DNA from: Pseudoalteromonas peptidolytica
Lineage (GTDB): Bacteria > Pseudomonadota > Gammaproteobacteria > Enterobacterales > Alteromonadaceae
Direction of reading: 5' to 3'
DNA: 64,000 nt
NCBI RefSeq assembly: GCF_012641745.1
Contig: NZ_WEHZ01000013.1
Span: 1 to 64,000 of the forward strand
In this document: positions 19,461 through 28,964 of the stretch, piece by piece
Numbering within the stretch: position 1 is the stretch's first letter
How the letters are laid out: each line of letters begins with the position of its first letter
The notes under the pieces: generated by a model
Seen by the model: only the letters and a program-made list of their open reading frames with translations
Databases searched by the model: none
Told to the model about the DNA's origin: nothing
Program-made: the position numbers and the translations under genes

Positions 19461-20230
19461 TGTCGTGCTGCCACATCATTATTTATTAAAAACTGCTTGA
19501 GCTTAGGAATTTCGATTACACCTTTGTGAAATACACTTGCCGCCAAAGCTCCATCAACATTCGTTTGTGTAAACACATCAACAAAGTCCTGCATGCTGCC
19601 AGCACCGCCAGAGGCGATAAGCGGCACTTTGCACAATTCTCTAATTGCGCTGAGCTGCTCTATATCATAGCCATTACGCACACCATCTTGGTTCATACAG
19701 TTGAGCACAATTTCTCCCGCTCCGAGCGCTTGTACTTGTTTCACCCATTCTTGGGTTTTGTATCGAGTCCGACTTGCGGCGTTCGGATCGCCTGTTAACT
19801 GGTACACTAAATACTCTTGGGTTTGCTTATCATAGAAACTGTCTATACCAACGACTACACATTGTTTGCCAAATTCGTCATGTAACTCTTTAATAAGTTC
19901 AGGACGCGCAATCGCAGGGCTGTTAATAGAAATTTTATCTGCTCCTTGCTCAAGCACCCGAGCGGCGTCCGCCACCGACTTAATTCCACCAGCAACACAA
20001 AATGGAATCTCGATATGCCTGGCAATCTCAGCGACCCAATTTACGTCTAATAAACGCTTTTCCACACTGGCGCTGATTTCGTAAAACACCAATTCATCAG
20101 CACCTGCGGCGCTATAACGCTCCGCAAGTTCAAGAATATCCCCAACTACTTCATGACCTTGAAATTTTACGCCCTTAACAACTTGGCCGTCTTTTACATC
20201 TAAACAAGGAATTATGCGTTTTGATAACAT
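19457..20230 (-). CDS. hisF: Imidazole glycerol phosphate synthase subunit HisF
   Basis: 257 residues, a TIM barrel cyclase. Start [20 protein letters not shown] with catalytic Asp11; second-half motif [10 protein letters not shown] and phosphate-binding [12 protein letters not shown]. With HisH it makes imidazole glycerol phosphate and AICAR from PRFAR. Overlaps the 3' end of hisA by 19 bp and hisI by 4 bp, as expected for a tightly coupled operon. Confidence 0.97.
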   Translation of the reverse strand: MLSKRIIPCLDVKDGQVVKGVKFQGHEVVGDILELAERYSAAGADELVFYEISASVEKRLLDVNWVAEIARHIEIPFCVAGGIKSVADAARVLEQGADKISINSPAIARPELIKELHDEFGKQCVVVGIDSFYDKQTQEYLVYQLTGDPNAASRTRYKTQEWVKQVQALGAGEIVLNCMNQDGVRNGYDIEQLSAIRELCKVPLIASGGAGSMQDFVDVFTQTNVDGALAASVFHKGVIEIPKLKQFLINNDVAARQ

Positions 20231-20946
20231 GCCAGTGCCTCCTCAACGCTAAATACACCCTCAAGCAGTGATTTCCCGAGTATCACTCCACCCACTTGTT
20301 GTTTGGCAAGACGGGCAATATCATCCAGTGAGCTTACGCCTCCAGAAGCCTGAACTTTAATTATGCTATTGTGCTTGGTAATATCGTCATATAAAGAAAA
20401 AGAAGGGCCTGCCATAGTGCCGTCTTTACTGATATCCGTACATAAAAAATCTACTACCCCTTGCTCAACATAAAAATCTAATAACGCAAACAAGTCAGTT
20501 TTTGCATCGTTAAGCCAGCCGTGAGTAGCAGGAGACCAACCACTTTCAGTTCTATTAACATCTAGTGCAATAACAAATCTATCTGCACCAAACTCTTTTA
20601 TCCAAGTAGCAACTTCTTGCTGCTTTTCTACCGCCATCGAACCGATTACGACCTGAGCGGCACCAGCTTCAAGCCACTGCTTTACATCATCAATACTGCG
20701 AATACCGCCCCCTATTTGAAACGGAACAGACAACGCTCGAGTCGCGGCTTGGATGGTGCGCCATTGCTTTTTGTTCGGATCTCGCGCCCCTTCCAGATCC
20801 ACTAAATGTAGCTTGGTTGCGCCAGCATTTTGATACTCAAGCAAACGTTCTGCTAAATCAAATGGGTAAAACTGTGCGGTTTCATATTTGCCTTGATACA
20901 AACGAACAATATTGTTCTCTAATACATCTAAAGCGGGAATAATCAT
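20212..20946 (-). CDS. hisA: ProFAR isomerase HisA
   Basis: 244 residues from the ATG at 20946 ([21 protein letters not shown]); an AAGGA 7 nt before it and the family start support this over the longer frame to 20970, which would overlap hisH. TIM barrel with catalytic Asp in PALDV and the second Asp in [12 protein letters not shown]. Isomerises ProFAR to PRFAR. It follows the hisH stop by 11 bp. Confidence 0.96.
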   Translation of the reverse strand: MIIPALDVLENNIVRLYQGKYETAQFYPFDLAERLLEYQNAGATKLHLVDLEGARDPNKKQWRTIQAATRALSVPFQIGGGIRSIDDVKQWLEAGAAQVVIGSMAVEKQQEVATWIKEFGADRFVIALDVNRTESGWSPATHGWLNDAKTDLFALLDFYVEQGVVDFLCTDISKDGTMAGPSFSLYDDITKHNSIIKVQASGGVSSLDDIARLAKQQVGGVILGKSLLEGVFSVEEALACYQNA

Positions 20947-20957
20947 TGTTCGTCCTT

Positions 20958-21548
20958 TTAAATTTGCCAATTAATAAAGTTTTGTAAAAGCTGTGCACCG
21001 ACTCTGCCGCTGCGCTCTGGATGAAACTGCATGCCGGCATAATTGTCGTTTGCAACAATCGCAGAAAACGCTTGACCGTACTCACCCGAAACCAATGTCG
21101 ATTGATTGATGGTATGCGCAAAACTGTGCACAAAGTACACTTGGTCTTGTTCGCTGAGTCCTGCAGTGAGCGCGTGAGACTTCACCACACGAAGATTATT
21201 CCAACCCATATGCGGCGCTGTTAAATCATTGGTCTCCAATAACTCAACCTTACCCGGAATGCGATCTAGGCAAGCTACGTTGCCTTCTTCAGTCGATTCA
21301 CAAAGCAGCTGCATCCCTAAGCAAATACCCATCAAAGGCCTCTGATAGTCAGCTATTGCCTCCGTCCAGCCTTGTTCATTTAACCGCTTCATTGCCACAT
21401 TGGCGTGGCCTACACCGGGTAGAATAGCGCGTTCAAACTCAGATAATTTCTCCGGTGTGGTGATCACTTCCGGTGTGACACCAAGGCGCTCAAATGCAAA
21501 GCGCACAGAGTTAATGTTGGCACAACCGGTATTAATAATTGCAATCAT
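20958..21548 (-). CDS. hisH: Imidazole glycerol phosphate synthase glutaminase subunit HisH
   Basis: 196 residues from the ATG at 21548, which overlaps the hisB stop as ATGA; a GTG two codons upstream (21554) is less likely. Class I glutamine amidotransferase: LPGVGHA, nucleophile Cys in GICLGMQLL, and the His/Glu pair in GMQFHPERSG. Supplies ammonia to HisF. Confidence 0.96.
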   Translation of the reverse strand: MIAIINTGCANINSVRFAFERLGVTPEVITTPEKLSEFERAILPGVGHANVAMKRLNEQGWTEAIADYQRPLMGICLGMQLLCESTEEGNVACLDRIPGKVELLETNDLTAPHMGWNNLRVVKSHALTAGLSEQDQVYFVHSFAHTINQSTLVSGEYGQAFSAIVANDNYAGMQFHPERSGRVGAQLLQNFINWQI

Positions 21549-22606
21549 AAACACCCCTTCGAACTTGCCGTTTGCTGCGACGCATCCGTTGCAATTGCCA
21601 TACGTATAGCCCGTGAGAATGCCTTAAATAAGCCCTCAACCTGATGGTGTGCGTTGCCTTCACTTACACTCAAGATTAAGCTTACCGCCGCATTATCTGC
21701 AAAAGACTTGAAAAAGTGTTCAACCATTTGAACATCCAAATCACCGACTTTATCTCTGGTGAAGTTGGCATTCAGTACAAAAGAAGCGCGTCCAGACAAA
21801 TCCAGTTGGCACTCTGCCTTACACTCATCCATAGGCAATGCAAAGCCATAGCGAGCGATTTGTGACTTGGTGCCAAGCGCAGTTCTGAATGCTTGACCAA
21901 GGGCAATACCTATATCTTCGACTAAGTGGTGCTCATCTATGTGCAAATCCCCTTTGGCTTGAATATATAGGCCCAGATTAGCGTGAGTTCTTATTTGATC
22001 TAACATATGGTCAAAGAATCCAAGACCCGTTGAAATCTCGCCATTGGCTTGTTGATCTAAATTTATCGCTACCGAGATCTGAGTTTCTTTGGTATTTCTG
22101 ACAATTTGTGCGCTGCGATTTAATGTGGTTAATTGCGTTACAATCGCAGGCCAGTTATTTTCATAGAGAATACCTTCGATACACAGATTTTCAGCTAGCT
22201 GAATATCGGTTTGTCTATCACCAATAACAAATGACTTGCTCAAATCCACTTTACCAGAGCGCATTAACTCCGTGAGTAACCCAGTTTTAGGTTTACGACA
22301 TTGACAGTTATCCTCATCAAAGTGAGGGCATATTAACACCTCTTCAAAACGGATCCCTTGACTAGTTAGAATTTGCATCATTTTATCTTGAGGAGCATCA
22401 AAATCTGCTGTGGGGAAGCTCTCAGTCCCAAGGCCGTCTTGATTCGACACCATCACCAGTTTGTAGCCAAAAGCTTGCAGCGATAGCAGCGCTGGGATCA
22501 CATTCGGCAACAATGCCAGCTTTTCAAGGCTGTCGACTTGTTTGTCAATCATTGGCTCTTCAATAATGGTGCCGTCACGGTCTATGAATAAATATGGGGC
22601 GCTCAT
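21545..22606 (-). CDS. hisB: Bifunctional histidinol-phosphatase / imidazoleglycerol-phosphate dehydratase
   Basis: 353 residues, the enterobacterial-type fusion. Residues 1-165: HAD phosphatase (FIDRDGTIIEEP, then a CPHFDEDNCQCRKPKTG zinc-binding loop and VIGDRQTDIQLAENL). Residues about 166-353: dehydratase (GLGFFDHMLDQIRTHA, DEHHLVEDIGIALGQA, EGNAHHQVEGLFKAFSRA). Steps 7 and 9 of the pathway. Overlaps hisC by 4 bp. Confidence 0.97.
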   Translation of the reverse strand: MSAPYLFIDRDGTIIEEPMIDKQVDSLEKLALLPNVIPALLSLQAFGYKLVMVSNQDGLGTESFPTADFDAPQDKMMQILTSQGIRFEEVLICPHFDEDNCQCRKPKTGLLTELMRSGKVDLSKSFVIGDRQTDIQLAENLCIEGILYENNWPAIVTQLTTLNRSAQIVRNTKETQISVAINLDQQANGEISTGLGFFDHMLDQIRTHANLGLYIQAKGDLHIDEHHLVEDIGIALGQAFRTALGTKSQIARYGFALPMDECKAECQLDLSGRASFVLNANFTRDKVGDLDVQMVEHFFKSFADNAAVSLILSVSEGNAHHQVEGLFKAFSRAIRMAIATDASQQTASSKGCL

Positions 22607-23670
22607 GATACTTCCTCAGTGACTTGGCATTGTTTCAGCCAGGTTTCTACTTGTTTTAGTTCTTGTTCGTTGCCGATGGAGATCCGCAACCAATTGTCCT
22701 CGCCAAACAGCACAAATGGGCGCATTATTAAGCCTTGGCGCATCGCTTGTTGTACAAATTGCTTGTCGGTTAGCTGCAAAGTAACAAAGTTGCCTTCGCC
22801 GCATAGTATTGCGTTTACGAACTCGCTGTTTTGTAGCCATTGTATAAGCTTCTTTTTTGCTAGGTTCAAAATAGAGACTTGACGGCGCATCTGCGTTAGC
22901 GCATCAGACGTTAGTGCAGTTGCTGCAATTTGCGCTACTACCGTTGAAACAGGGTAGGGTGCGATAACTTTTCTGATCGGCGCTAATAGCGATTCACTGG
23001 CTAACATAAAACCCACACGAAGCCCTGCTAGTGCGAACGCCTTAGATAACGTGCGTAGTACAACGACATTAGGAAATGTTTTGATAAGCTCTACGCAACT
23101 CTTGTCTTCACAAAACTCAATATACGCTTCATCAACGACGACAATCGCACGGCCTTTAAGCTTATCAGCAAGAGCTGCGACTTTGCGTATTGGTTGTAAT
23201 GCTCCTGTCGGGTTATTTGGATTACACACAAATACGAGTTTAGCTTCACCAATTGCGGGGAGTAGTGCGTCCGTGTCCTCATTGGCAAGCTGCTCTTGAC
23301 TTAATTCGTTAATGGCGATGTTATGTGTATTCGCCGTGACTTTGTACATACCGTATGTTGGCGTAAAAATCGCAATACTGTCTTTACTTGGCTCACAGTA
23401 AGTTCTTACCAAAAGCTCGATCCCTTCATCGGCACCACGAGTCATCAATACATTACTTTGTTCAACTTGTGCGTAGCGTGCATAACCCTCGATCACAGCT
23501 TCTGGTTGTGGATCAGGGTAACGATTTAAGTTATCAAAACGCATTTCAAGTAAACGAGTGTAAGGACTTTCGTTGGCGTTTAGCCATGTGTTCCCTGTCA
23601 GTTTTTCACTTTTTGCAGAGCTGTAGGCTTTCAACTTTTCTATATTTTCGGGTAGTGCAATATTAGTCAT
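22603..23670 (-). CDS. hisC: Histidinol-phosphate aminotransferase
   Basis: 355 residues, fold-type I PLP enzyme: WLNANESPY near the N-terminus, RGADEGIELL, FVCNPNNPTG, VVDEAYIEF, and the PLP lysine in RTLSKAFALAGLRVG. Converts imidazole acetol phosphate and glutamate to histidinol phosphate. The start overlaps the hisD stop by 8 bp. Confidence 0.96.
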   Translation of the reverse strand: MTNIALPENIEKLKAYSSAKSEKLTGNTWLNANESPYTRLLEMRFDNLNRYPDPQPEAVIEGYARYAQVEQSNVLMTRGADEGIELLVRTYCEPSKDSIAIFTPTYGMYKVTANTHNIAINELSQEQLANEDTDALLPAIGEAKLVFVCNPNNPTGALQPIRKVAALADKLKGRAIVVVDEAYIEFCEDKSCVELIKTFPNVVVLRTLSKAFALAGLRVGFMLASESLLAPIRKVIAPYPVSTVVAQIAATALTSDALTQMRRQVSILNLAKKKLIQWLQNSEFVNAILCGEGNFVTLQLTDKQFVQQAMRQGLIMRPFVLFGEDNWLRISIGNEQELKQVETWLKQCQVTEEVS

Positions 23671-24958
23671 TATTATTCTCCAGCCTTACTTTAACGGCAT
23701 TTGCGTGTGCGTCTAACCCTTCAGCTTGAGCTAAAGGTAGAATGGCGGAACTCAAACCACGCAGACCTTCCTTAGTGATGGTTTGTACAGTGTAAGCCTT
23801 GTAAAAATCCATCAAATTTAAACTTGAGTAGGTTTTTGAATAACCGTAGGTTGGCAATACGTGATTGGTACCAGACGCATAATCACCCGCAGACTCTGGC
23901 GTATAGTCTCCAACAAACACTGAACCTGCATTTTTCACAAGTGGTAAGAAGCGCTCAGCCTCCCTAATCTGTAAGATAAGGTGTTCAGGCCCATACTCTG
24001 CCGATATTTCAAACGCTTGCTCAACACTCTCGACTAAAATCAGCGTGCTATTTTTAAGTGCGGCTCTGGCGATATCAGCGCGACTAAGGACTCTTAATTG
24101 GCGTTCGATCGCAACTTCGGTGTCCTTAATTAACTGAGCCTCAGTCGCTAACAAAATAACTTGAGAGTCTTCACCATGTTCTGCTTGAGAAAGCAGATCT
24201 GCGGCAATAAATTCAGGGTTCGCGCCCTTATCAGCAATCACTAACACCTCGGACGGACCCGCAGGCATATCAATTGCCAATCCAGGTACTGATTGACAAA
24301 GCAGCTGTTTTGCCATGGTGACAAAACTATTACCTGGGCCAAATATCTTGTTCACTTTGGGCACACTATCTGTGCCTAATGCCATCGCGGCAATTGCACC
24401 TGCACCACCACATTCAATAATATCAGTAACGCCACAGAGTTTAGCCGCGTATAAAATCGCAGGGTTGATCTGACTATCACCTTTGACTGGGGTTGCTAAT
24501 ACAATTGTTTTCGCGCCGCTTAGCTGCGCACAAACACCTTGCATTAATACGGAAGAAGGCAGCGGCGCGCTTCCACCTGGCACATATAACCCAACCGCTT
24601 CGATCGCTTGAAATCTAAGTTCACAAATAACACCCGGTTGAGTCTCAATCTGCTTACTTTGAGGAGTTTGCAACTGGTGAAACCTTTTGATGTTGCTGTA
24701 TGCCTGATCAATGGCGTTTTTCAGATCAGGTTCTAAAGCAAACTCACTTTGTATGATTTCTGAATCTGATACTCTTATTCTTGGGCTGATACGAGCATCA
24801 AACTGCTCAGCGTAGCCAAGCAGTGCTTTATCACCATTTTTCGCAACATTATCGATGATATTCTCAACCGCCGCCTTTACTTTATCACCTACTTTCACCG
24901 CTGGGCGACTTAAGCATTCGGCTCGCTGAACACTCGTAGCTGACTGCCAATCAAACAT
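23663..24958 (-). CDS. hisD: Histidinol dehydrogenase
   Basis: 431 residues. Recognisable motifs: GLYVPGG, KIFGPGNSFVT, DMPAGPSEVLVIAD, LLSQAEHGEDSQ (zinc/catalytic region), EYGPEHLIL, and SGTNHVLPTYGYS. Oxidises histidinol to histidine in two NAD-dependent steps using zinc. It follows hisG by 4 bp. Confidence 0.97.
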   Translation of the reverse strand: MFDWQSATSVQRAECLSRPAVKVGDKVKAAVENIIDNVAKNGDKALLGYAEQFDARISPRIRVSDSEIIQSEFALEPDLKNAIDQAYSNIKRFHQLQTPQSKQIETQPGVICELRFQAIEAVGLYVPGGSAPLPSSVLMQGVCAQLSGAKTIVLATPVKGDSQINPAILYAAKLCGVTDIIECGGAGAIAAMALGTDSVPKVNKIFGPGNSFVTMAKQLLCQSVPGLAIDMPAGPSEVLVIADKGANPEFIAADLLSQAEHGEDSQVILLATEAQLIKDTEVAIERQLRVLSRADIARAALKNSTLILVESVEQAFEISAEYGPEHLILQIREAERFLPLVKNAGSVFVGDYTPESAGDYASGTNHVLPTYGYSKTYSSLNLMDFYKAYTVQTITKEGLRGLSSAILPLAQAEGLDAHANAVKVRLENNND

Positions 24959-24962
24959 GCTA

Positions 24963-25862
24963 TTACTCCATCATCTTTTCTATTGGCATAACTAGAATAG
25001 AGTTTGCACCAAGCGCCTTTAACTCTTCCATGGTCTCCCAAAATAGCGTCTCAGAGCTAACCATGTGAAGTGCAACATATTCGTCGCTTCCGGCTAGTGC
25101 AAGCAAAGTAGGTTGACCCGTGCCAGGTAACAGTGCGCAAACTTCATCTAGCTTATTCTTTGGTGCATGCATCATGATGTATTTGCTTTCTTTTGCCTGT
25201 TTTACCCCCTTTAGGCGCGGCATGAGTTTATCGATAAGTGCAAGTTTGCTTTGATCAGTAAGCGCAGCATTTTGGATAAGACAGGCGTTAGATTCTAAGA
25301 TGGTATCGCCTTGCATCAGTCCGTTGGCTTCAAGGGTTGCACCGGTTGATACTAAATCGCAGATAGCGTCAGCAAGTCCTGCGCGCGGTGCCACCTCTAC
25401 AGAGCCTGTTAACATAACGACACTCGCGTCGATATTTTCACGTTTAAGGTATTGTTTTAATATTTCAGGGTAGGTGGTTGCAATACGCTTACCGTTAAAC
25501 CAATCTTTATCTTGTTGTCCAAGTTCTTGCGGCCAAGCTAACGCTAAACGACAAAACCCAAAGTCTAACTTAGCCAGCTTGTTTACCTCAGCACACTGCT
25601 CGTTACGAAGGCGCTCAGCTTGCGCTTCCTCTAGAACATTTTCACCTACAATACCGAGGTCACAAACCCCATCCATCACTAGACCAGGAATATCGTCATC
25701 ACGTACTCTCAGTACGTCAATAGGCATGTTAGTCGAGTGTGCAATTAAGCGCTGTTCACGCAGGTTTAGCTTTACGCCAAGTTGCTTGAGTAAAGCTTGG
25801 CAATCTTTTGAAAGGCGGCCTGATTTTTGGATTGCAATTCTTAAACGGTTACTGTTGCTCAT
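24963..25862 (-). CDS. hisG: ATP phosphoribosyltransferase (long, HisG-L form)
   Basis: 299 residues, the long form with its own C-terminal regulatory ACT-like domain (about 225-299, [21 protein letters not shown]), so feedback inhibition by histidine is expected. N-terminal [30 protein letters not shown], and the PRPP loop near residues 165-180 ([14 protein letters not shown]). Commits ATP and PRPP to histidine synthesis. First enzyme gene of the operon, directly after the attenuator. Confidence 0.96.
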   Translation of the reverse strand: MSNSNRLRIAIQKSGRLSKDCQALLKQLGVKLNLREQRLIAHSTNMPIDVLRVRDDDIPGLVMDGVCDLGIVGENVLEEAQAERLRNEQCAEVNKLAKLDFGFCRLALAWPQELGQQDKDWFNGKRIATTYPEILKQYLKRENIDASVVMLTGSVEVAPRAGLADAICDLVSTGATLEANGLMQGDTILESNACLIQNAALTDQSKLALIDKLMPRLKGVKQAKESKYIMMHAPKNKLDEVCALLPGTGQPTLLALAGSDEYVALHMVSSETLFWETMEELKALGANSILVMPIEKMME

Positions 25863-25892
25863 TATTTATTTCCTAATTCTATAAACGAAAAA

Positions 25893-25913
25893 CCCCGAGG
25901 CGGAACCTCGGGG
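25893..25913 (-). terminator. his attenuator terminator
   Basis: CCCCGAGG (25893-25900) and CCTCGGGG (25906-25913) form a perfect 8-bp GC-rich stem with a 5-nt loop, followed on the minus strand by five T. It stands about 80 bp after the His-rich leader peptide and 30 bp before hisG. Between them, AACCTCCGGCGAG on the minus-strand side (25940-25960) offers alternative pairing with the stem. Confidence 0.92.
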
Positions 25914-25992
25914 CGAAATAAACTTTGACTATACTTTATGTCTCGCCGGAGGTTCCTTTAAGGAATAACCCACCAGCGAAATAACTGACAGG

Positions 25993-26043
25993 TTATCCCG
26001 TGTGATGATGATGGTGATGAAGTGCTGTCAGTGTGTTTAGCAT
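25993..26043 (-). CDS. hisL: his operon leader peptide with six histidines
   Basis: Minus-strand frame ATG...TAA encoding MLNTLTALHHHHHHTG (16 residues). Six consecutive His codons (CAT and CAC) upstream of a terminator and hisG are diagnostic of histidine attenuation as known from enteric hisL. AAAGGTAAC ahead of the ATG can serve as ribosome binding site. Shortage of charged tRNA-His would stall the ribosome on the His run and favour the antiterminator. The rest of the 336-bp interval 25863-26198 is AT-rich leader and promoter DNA with no other gene. Confidence 0.95.
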   Translation of the reverse strand: MLNTLTALHHHHHHTG

Positions 26044-26198
26044 GATGTTACCTTTGTAATATATCTGCTGTTTAAAAAGTTCATTTATAGATAAACATAA
26101 TAATCTTCTCTTTGGCAACCATTTTTTAATGCAAATTAAAGAATAGCATATAACGGTCGATAATAAGTAAGTTCACCAGTAGGTTAGAGGAGGGATGT

Positions 26199-26444
26199 AT
26201 GGACGCATTTAAACCTTTTTTAGGTCCAATTGTAAGACTCGATGTCGCACATAAATCAGCATTTCACGTTGCTGGTGTACAGCATTATAAAATTGAAAAG
26301 GTTAAAAAAGATCAAAAAACCGATGTCGAGCTTATACATCAGACTGCTGAACATAAAAAAATTAAAGAGGACGATGATGAGAAAGACGAAGAAGAAAAAT
26401 CGCACGAAGAGCACAAAGGCGAAAATTTAGATACTTGGGCGTGA
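26199..26444 (+). CDS. Small highly charged protein of unknown function
   Basis: 81 residues. GAGGAGGG 7-12 nt before the ATG is an excellent ribosome binding site and argues for a real gene. The second half is almost entirely Lys, Glu, Asp and His (IKEDDDEKDEEEKSHEEHKG), probably disordered or a single charged helix. The first third is less biased (DAFKPFLGPIVRLDVAHKSA). No cysteine, signal peptide or membrane segment. No family recognised. It is divergent from the his operon. Confidence 0.65.
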   Translation: MDAFKPFLGPIVRLDVAHKSAFHVAGVQHYKIEKVKKDQKTDVELIHQTAEHKKIKEDDDEKDEEEKSHEEHKGENLDTWA

Positions 26445-26598
26445 CCTTTTCAGTCGCAAATAAAAATTTAAGCAAACCTTCAATGAGTCAGCCGTATAGC
26501 TTAATCCGCTTATTTTACGAAATACAGAGCACTGATAATTCTATTAAGTTATAGTAGATGTACCGAAGCTAACCGCCATTTTTTTAAGGAGAAATCAC

Positions 26599-26943
26599 AT
26601 GGCGCATAAATCAGTAAAAACCTTTGCAGGTTGGGGCGTTGTTACCTTATCTGTACTGGCGCTAGCTCCCAGTATTGTGCCAGGTAGTATGGCTGTTTTG
26701 GCGTTTTATATAAGCCTAACACTTTTGCTTGTGTCTTTATTTACCATATCTTCAGCCAGCTACCGCCACTTTAAATTTACTGCCATCATTGTTGGGGTTG
26801 GCATGCTGTTTTTAAACGATTATTTACGTGTTGTCATACCTTCACCAGAATCTACATGGTCCAGTAAAATAGGCTTATACCTTATTTATGTCCTCATAAC
26901 AGTGATAGGTATTATTAAAATTAAAACGCAGCCGGTTCATTAA
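26599..26943 (+). CDS. Small integral membrane protein of unknown function
   Basis: 114 residues with four likely membrane helices (about 8-26, 29-50, 56-74, 88-107). AAGGAG at the right distance from the ATG. The only polar loop (NDYLRVVIPSPESTWSSK) lies between helices 3 and 4. No family recognised. It ends 80 bp before yoaA on the same strand. Confidence 0.7.
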   Translation: MAHKSVKTFAGWGVVTLSVLALAPSIVPGSMAVLAFYISLTLLLVSLFTISSASYRHFKFTAIIVGVGMLFLNDYLRVVIPSPESTWSSKIGLYLIYVLITVIGIIKIKTQPVH

Positions 26944-27023
26944 CCTGAGTTCGAGCTTCGATTATTGCTAAACAGCGGTTGCGATTTGGTGCATAGCCAC
27001 ATACAATTTCGCGACCTGTCTGT

Positions 27024-28964
27024 TTGTATATTTGCATTACTTTGGCTGTATCATCTATTTTTTCTTCTGCGGGCCCACTAGCTCAACATTTTCCAGGCTA
27101 TCAACCAAGGCAGCCACAAATTGATATGGCCGTAGCAGTGGAAGAAACCTTACAAAGTGGCGGCCAATGCGTCGCGGAAGCTGGTACCGGCACTGGTAAA
27201 ACATTCGCATATTTGATACCGGCTTTTGAGAGCAAAGGTAAAGTCATCGTCTCTACCGGTTCCAAAGCGTTGCAAGAGCAATTATTTCATCGTGATGTAC
27301 CCACACTAAAAAAGGTACTCACCAGTGGTAAAAATGTAACTTTGTTGAAAGGTAGAAGTAACTATCTCTGTCCATATCGCTTAGCACAGCATGTAAGCCA
27401 TGTACCAACCGATGATCCAGATGTCATGCACCAGCTTGCTATGGTGGCAAAATTTGCTTCTGAAACACAAAGCGGCGACTTGGCAGATTGTGTCGGTATC
27501 GAAGAAGACGCAAAAGTTTTACCTTACGTCACTTCAACGTCAGACAATTGCTTAGGTAAAGAGTGCCCTGACTACGAAGATTGCTATATCCGAAAAGCCA
27601 GACTAAAAGCCGCCGATGCTGATGTTGTGGTCATTAACCACCATCTATTTTTTGCTGATATGGCTGTCAAAGACTCCGGCTTTGCCGAGCTGATGCCAAC
27701 CGCTGATTGTTATATTTTCGATGAAGCTCACCAATTACCAGAGATCGCCAGTGACTATTTTGGTGAAACCATCAGCACCAAAGCACTGCAGGCACTAATC
27801 AATGATATCAGAGTTATTTACCGCTCAGACATTCCCGATATGTTACAACTTGGTAAAACACTCAATAAGCTCGAAACCAGTGTCGCAGATTTACGTTTGG
27901 TTTTTGGCTCCGATGGTGCTCGAGGTGACTGGCGAGAGGCGCTGGCAAATAAACCAATTTGCGATGCAATGCACCGAGTGATCGGTAATTTAGACTTTCT
28001 CTATAAAGTGCTAAAGCTCTGCCTTGATAGAAGTGACAAGATAGAACACCCCTTTGAAAAGGTGATGAGCTTTAAAAATCAGTTTGAACGTGCATTTGAC
28101 ACTAGCCAAACCGGGTTTAGTTATTGGTTTGAAACCACAAGGCGGTTTTTATCTATCCACGTGACACCTCTTGATGTCTCAAGCAAATTTGCCGACATTA
28201 TAAAGACTACAGAGGCAAGTTTTGTCTTCACTTCAGCAACTTTATCTGTTGATAATTCATTAGAGCATTTTAGTCGTAGCTTAGGGCTAAGTCCGACTTC
28301 ACAGTTTATTGTGGAAAGTCCTTTTAACTACAAGCACCAAGCATTACTTTGTCTGCCGCGCTATCTCCCAGAAACCCGTGATGACTTAATGCCACACGCC
28401 CTAGTAAAGCTTGCCAAGCAAGTGATCAACGCAGCAAAAGGGCGCACATTTTTACTCTTTACTAGCTATCGAGCTATGCACTTAGTCTATGAAGGGCTAA
28501 ATACCGCATTGCAATACCCAATATTTATGCAAGGACAAGCTTCCAAGCGCATCATACTAGAGCAGTTTATTCGCCATGGTAATGCGGTACTGCTGGGCAC
28601 AGCTTCCTTTTGGGAGGGCGTTGATGTACGTGGTGATACCCTAAGTTGTGTTATGATTGACAAATTACCTTTCGCATCACCAGATGATCCATTATTGCAA
28701 GCTCGAATGAGAGACGCTGAGATGCGTGGCTTAGAGCCTTTTGATGCAATACAATTACCTCAAGCTGTTATCGCTTTAAAACAGGGGGTTGGGCGTTTAA
28801 TTAGAGACGCCAACGATAAAGGTGTACTGATTATTTGCGATAATCGCTTAGTTACGAGAAAATACGGCCAGACGTTTTTAAGTAGTTTGCCTAACATGTC
28901 TCGAACAAGAGACTTGAGCAAGGCAATTCGATTTTTAGAGAATATAGACAAAAATGAAAAATAA
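27024..28964 (+). CDS. yoaA: ATP-dependent DNA helicase YoaA (DinG/XPD family)
   Basis: Up to 646 residues. Superfamily 2 helicase: Walker A AGTGTGKTFAYLIPA, iron-sulfur cluster cysteines (YLCPYR, then NCLGKECPDYEDC), DEAH box FDEAHQLPE, and C-terminal motifs TSYRAMH and GTASFWEGVDVRGD with QGVGRLIR. 5'-3' helicase linked to replication-fork repair. The start is not ATG: the frame opens with TTG at 27024, another TTG is at 27042, and neither has a clear ribosome binding site; family similarity begins around IFSSAGPLAQHFPGYQPR. Overlaps tsaB by 11 bp, as in related genomes where yoaA and tsaB adjoin. Confidence 0.92.
   Translation: MYICITLAVSSIFSSAGPLAQHFPGYQPRQPQIDMAVAVEETLQSGGQCVAEAGTGTGKTFAYLIPAFESKGKVIVSTGSKALQEQLFHRDVPTLKKVLTSGKNVTLLKGRSNYLCPYRLAQHVSHVPTDDPDVMHQLAMVAKFASETQSGDLADCVGIEEDAKVLPYVTSTSDNCLGKECPDYEDCYIRKARLKAADADVVVINHHLFFADMAVKDSGFAELMPTADCYIFDEAHQLPEIASDYFGETISTKALQALINDIRVIYRSDIPDMLQLGKTLNKLETSVADLRLVFGSDGARGDWREALANKPICDAMHRVIGNLDFLYKVLKLCLDRSDKIEHPFEKVMSFKNQFERAFDTSQTGFSYWFETTRRFLSIHVTPLDVSSKFADIIKTTEASFVFTSATLSVDNSLEHFSRSLGLSPTSQFIVESPFNYKHQALLCLPRYLPETRDDLMPHALVKLAKQVINAAKGRTFLLFTSYRAMHLVYEGLNTALQYPIFMQGQASKRIILEQFIRHGNAVLLGTASFWEGVDVRGDTLSCVMIDKLPFASPDDPLLQARMRDAEMRGLEPFDAIQLPQAVIALKQGVGRLIRDANDKGVLIICDNRLVTRKYGQTFLSSLPNMSRTRDLSKAIRFLENIDKNEK

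Noticed and set aside
26242..26430. Second plus-strand frame overlapping the charged 81-codon gene
   Set aside because: It is a shifted reading of the same A-rich DNA, Lys-rich by composition, without a ribosome binding site; the 26199 frame has a strong one.
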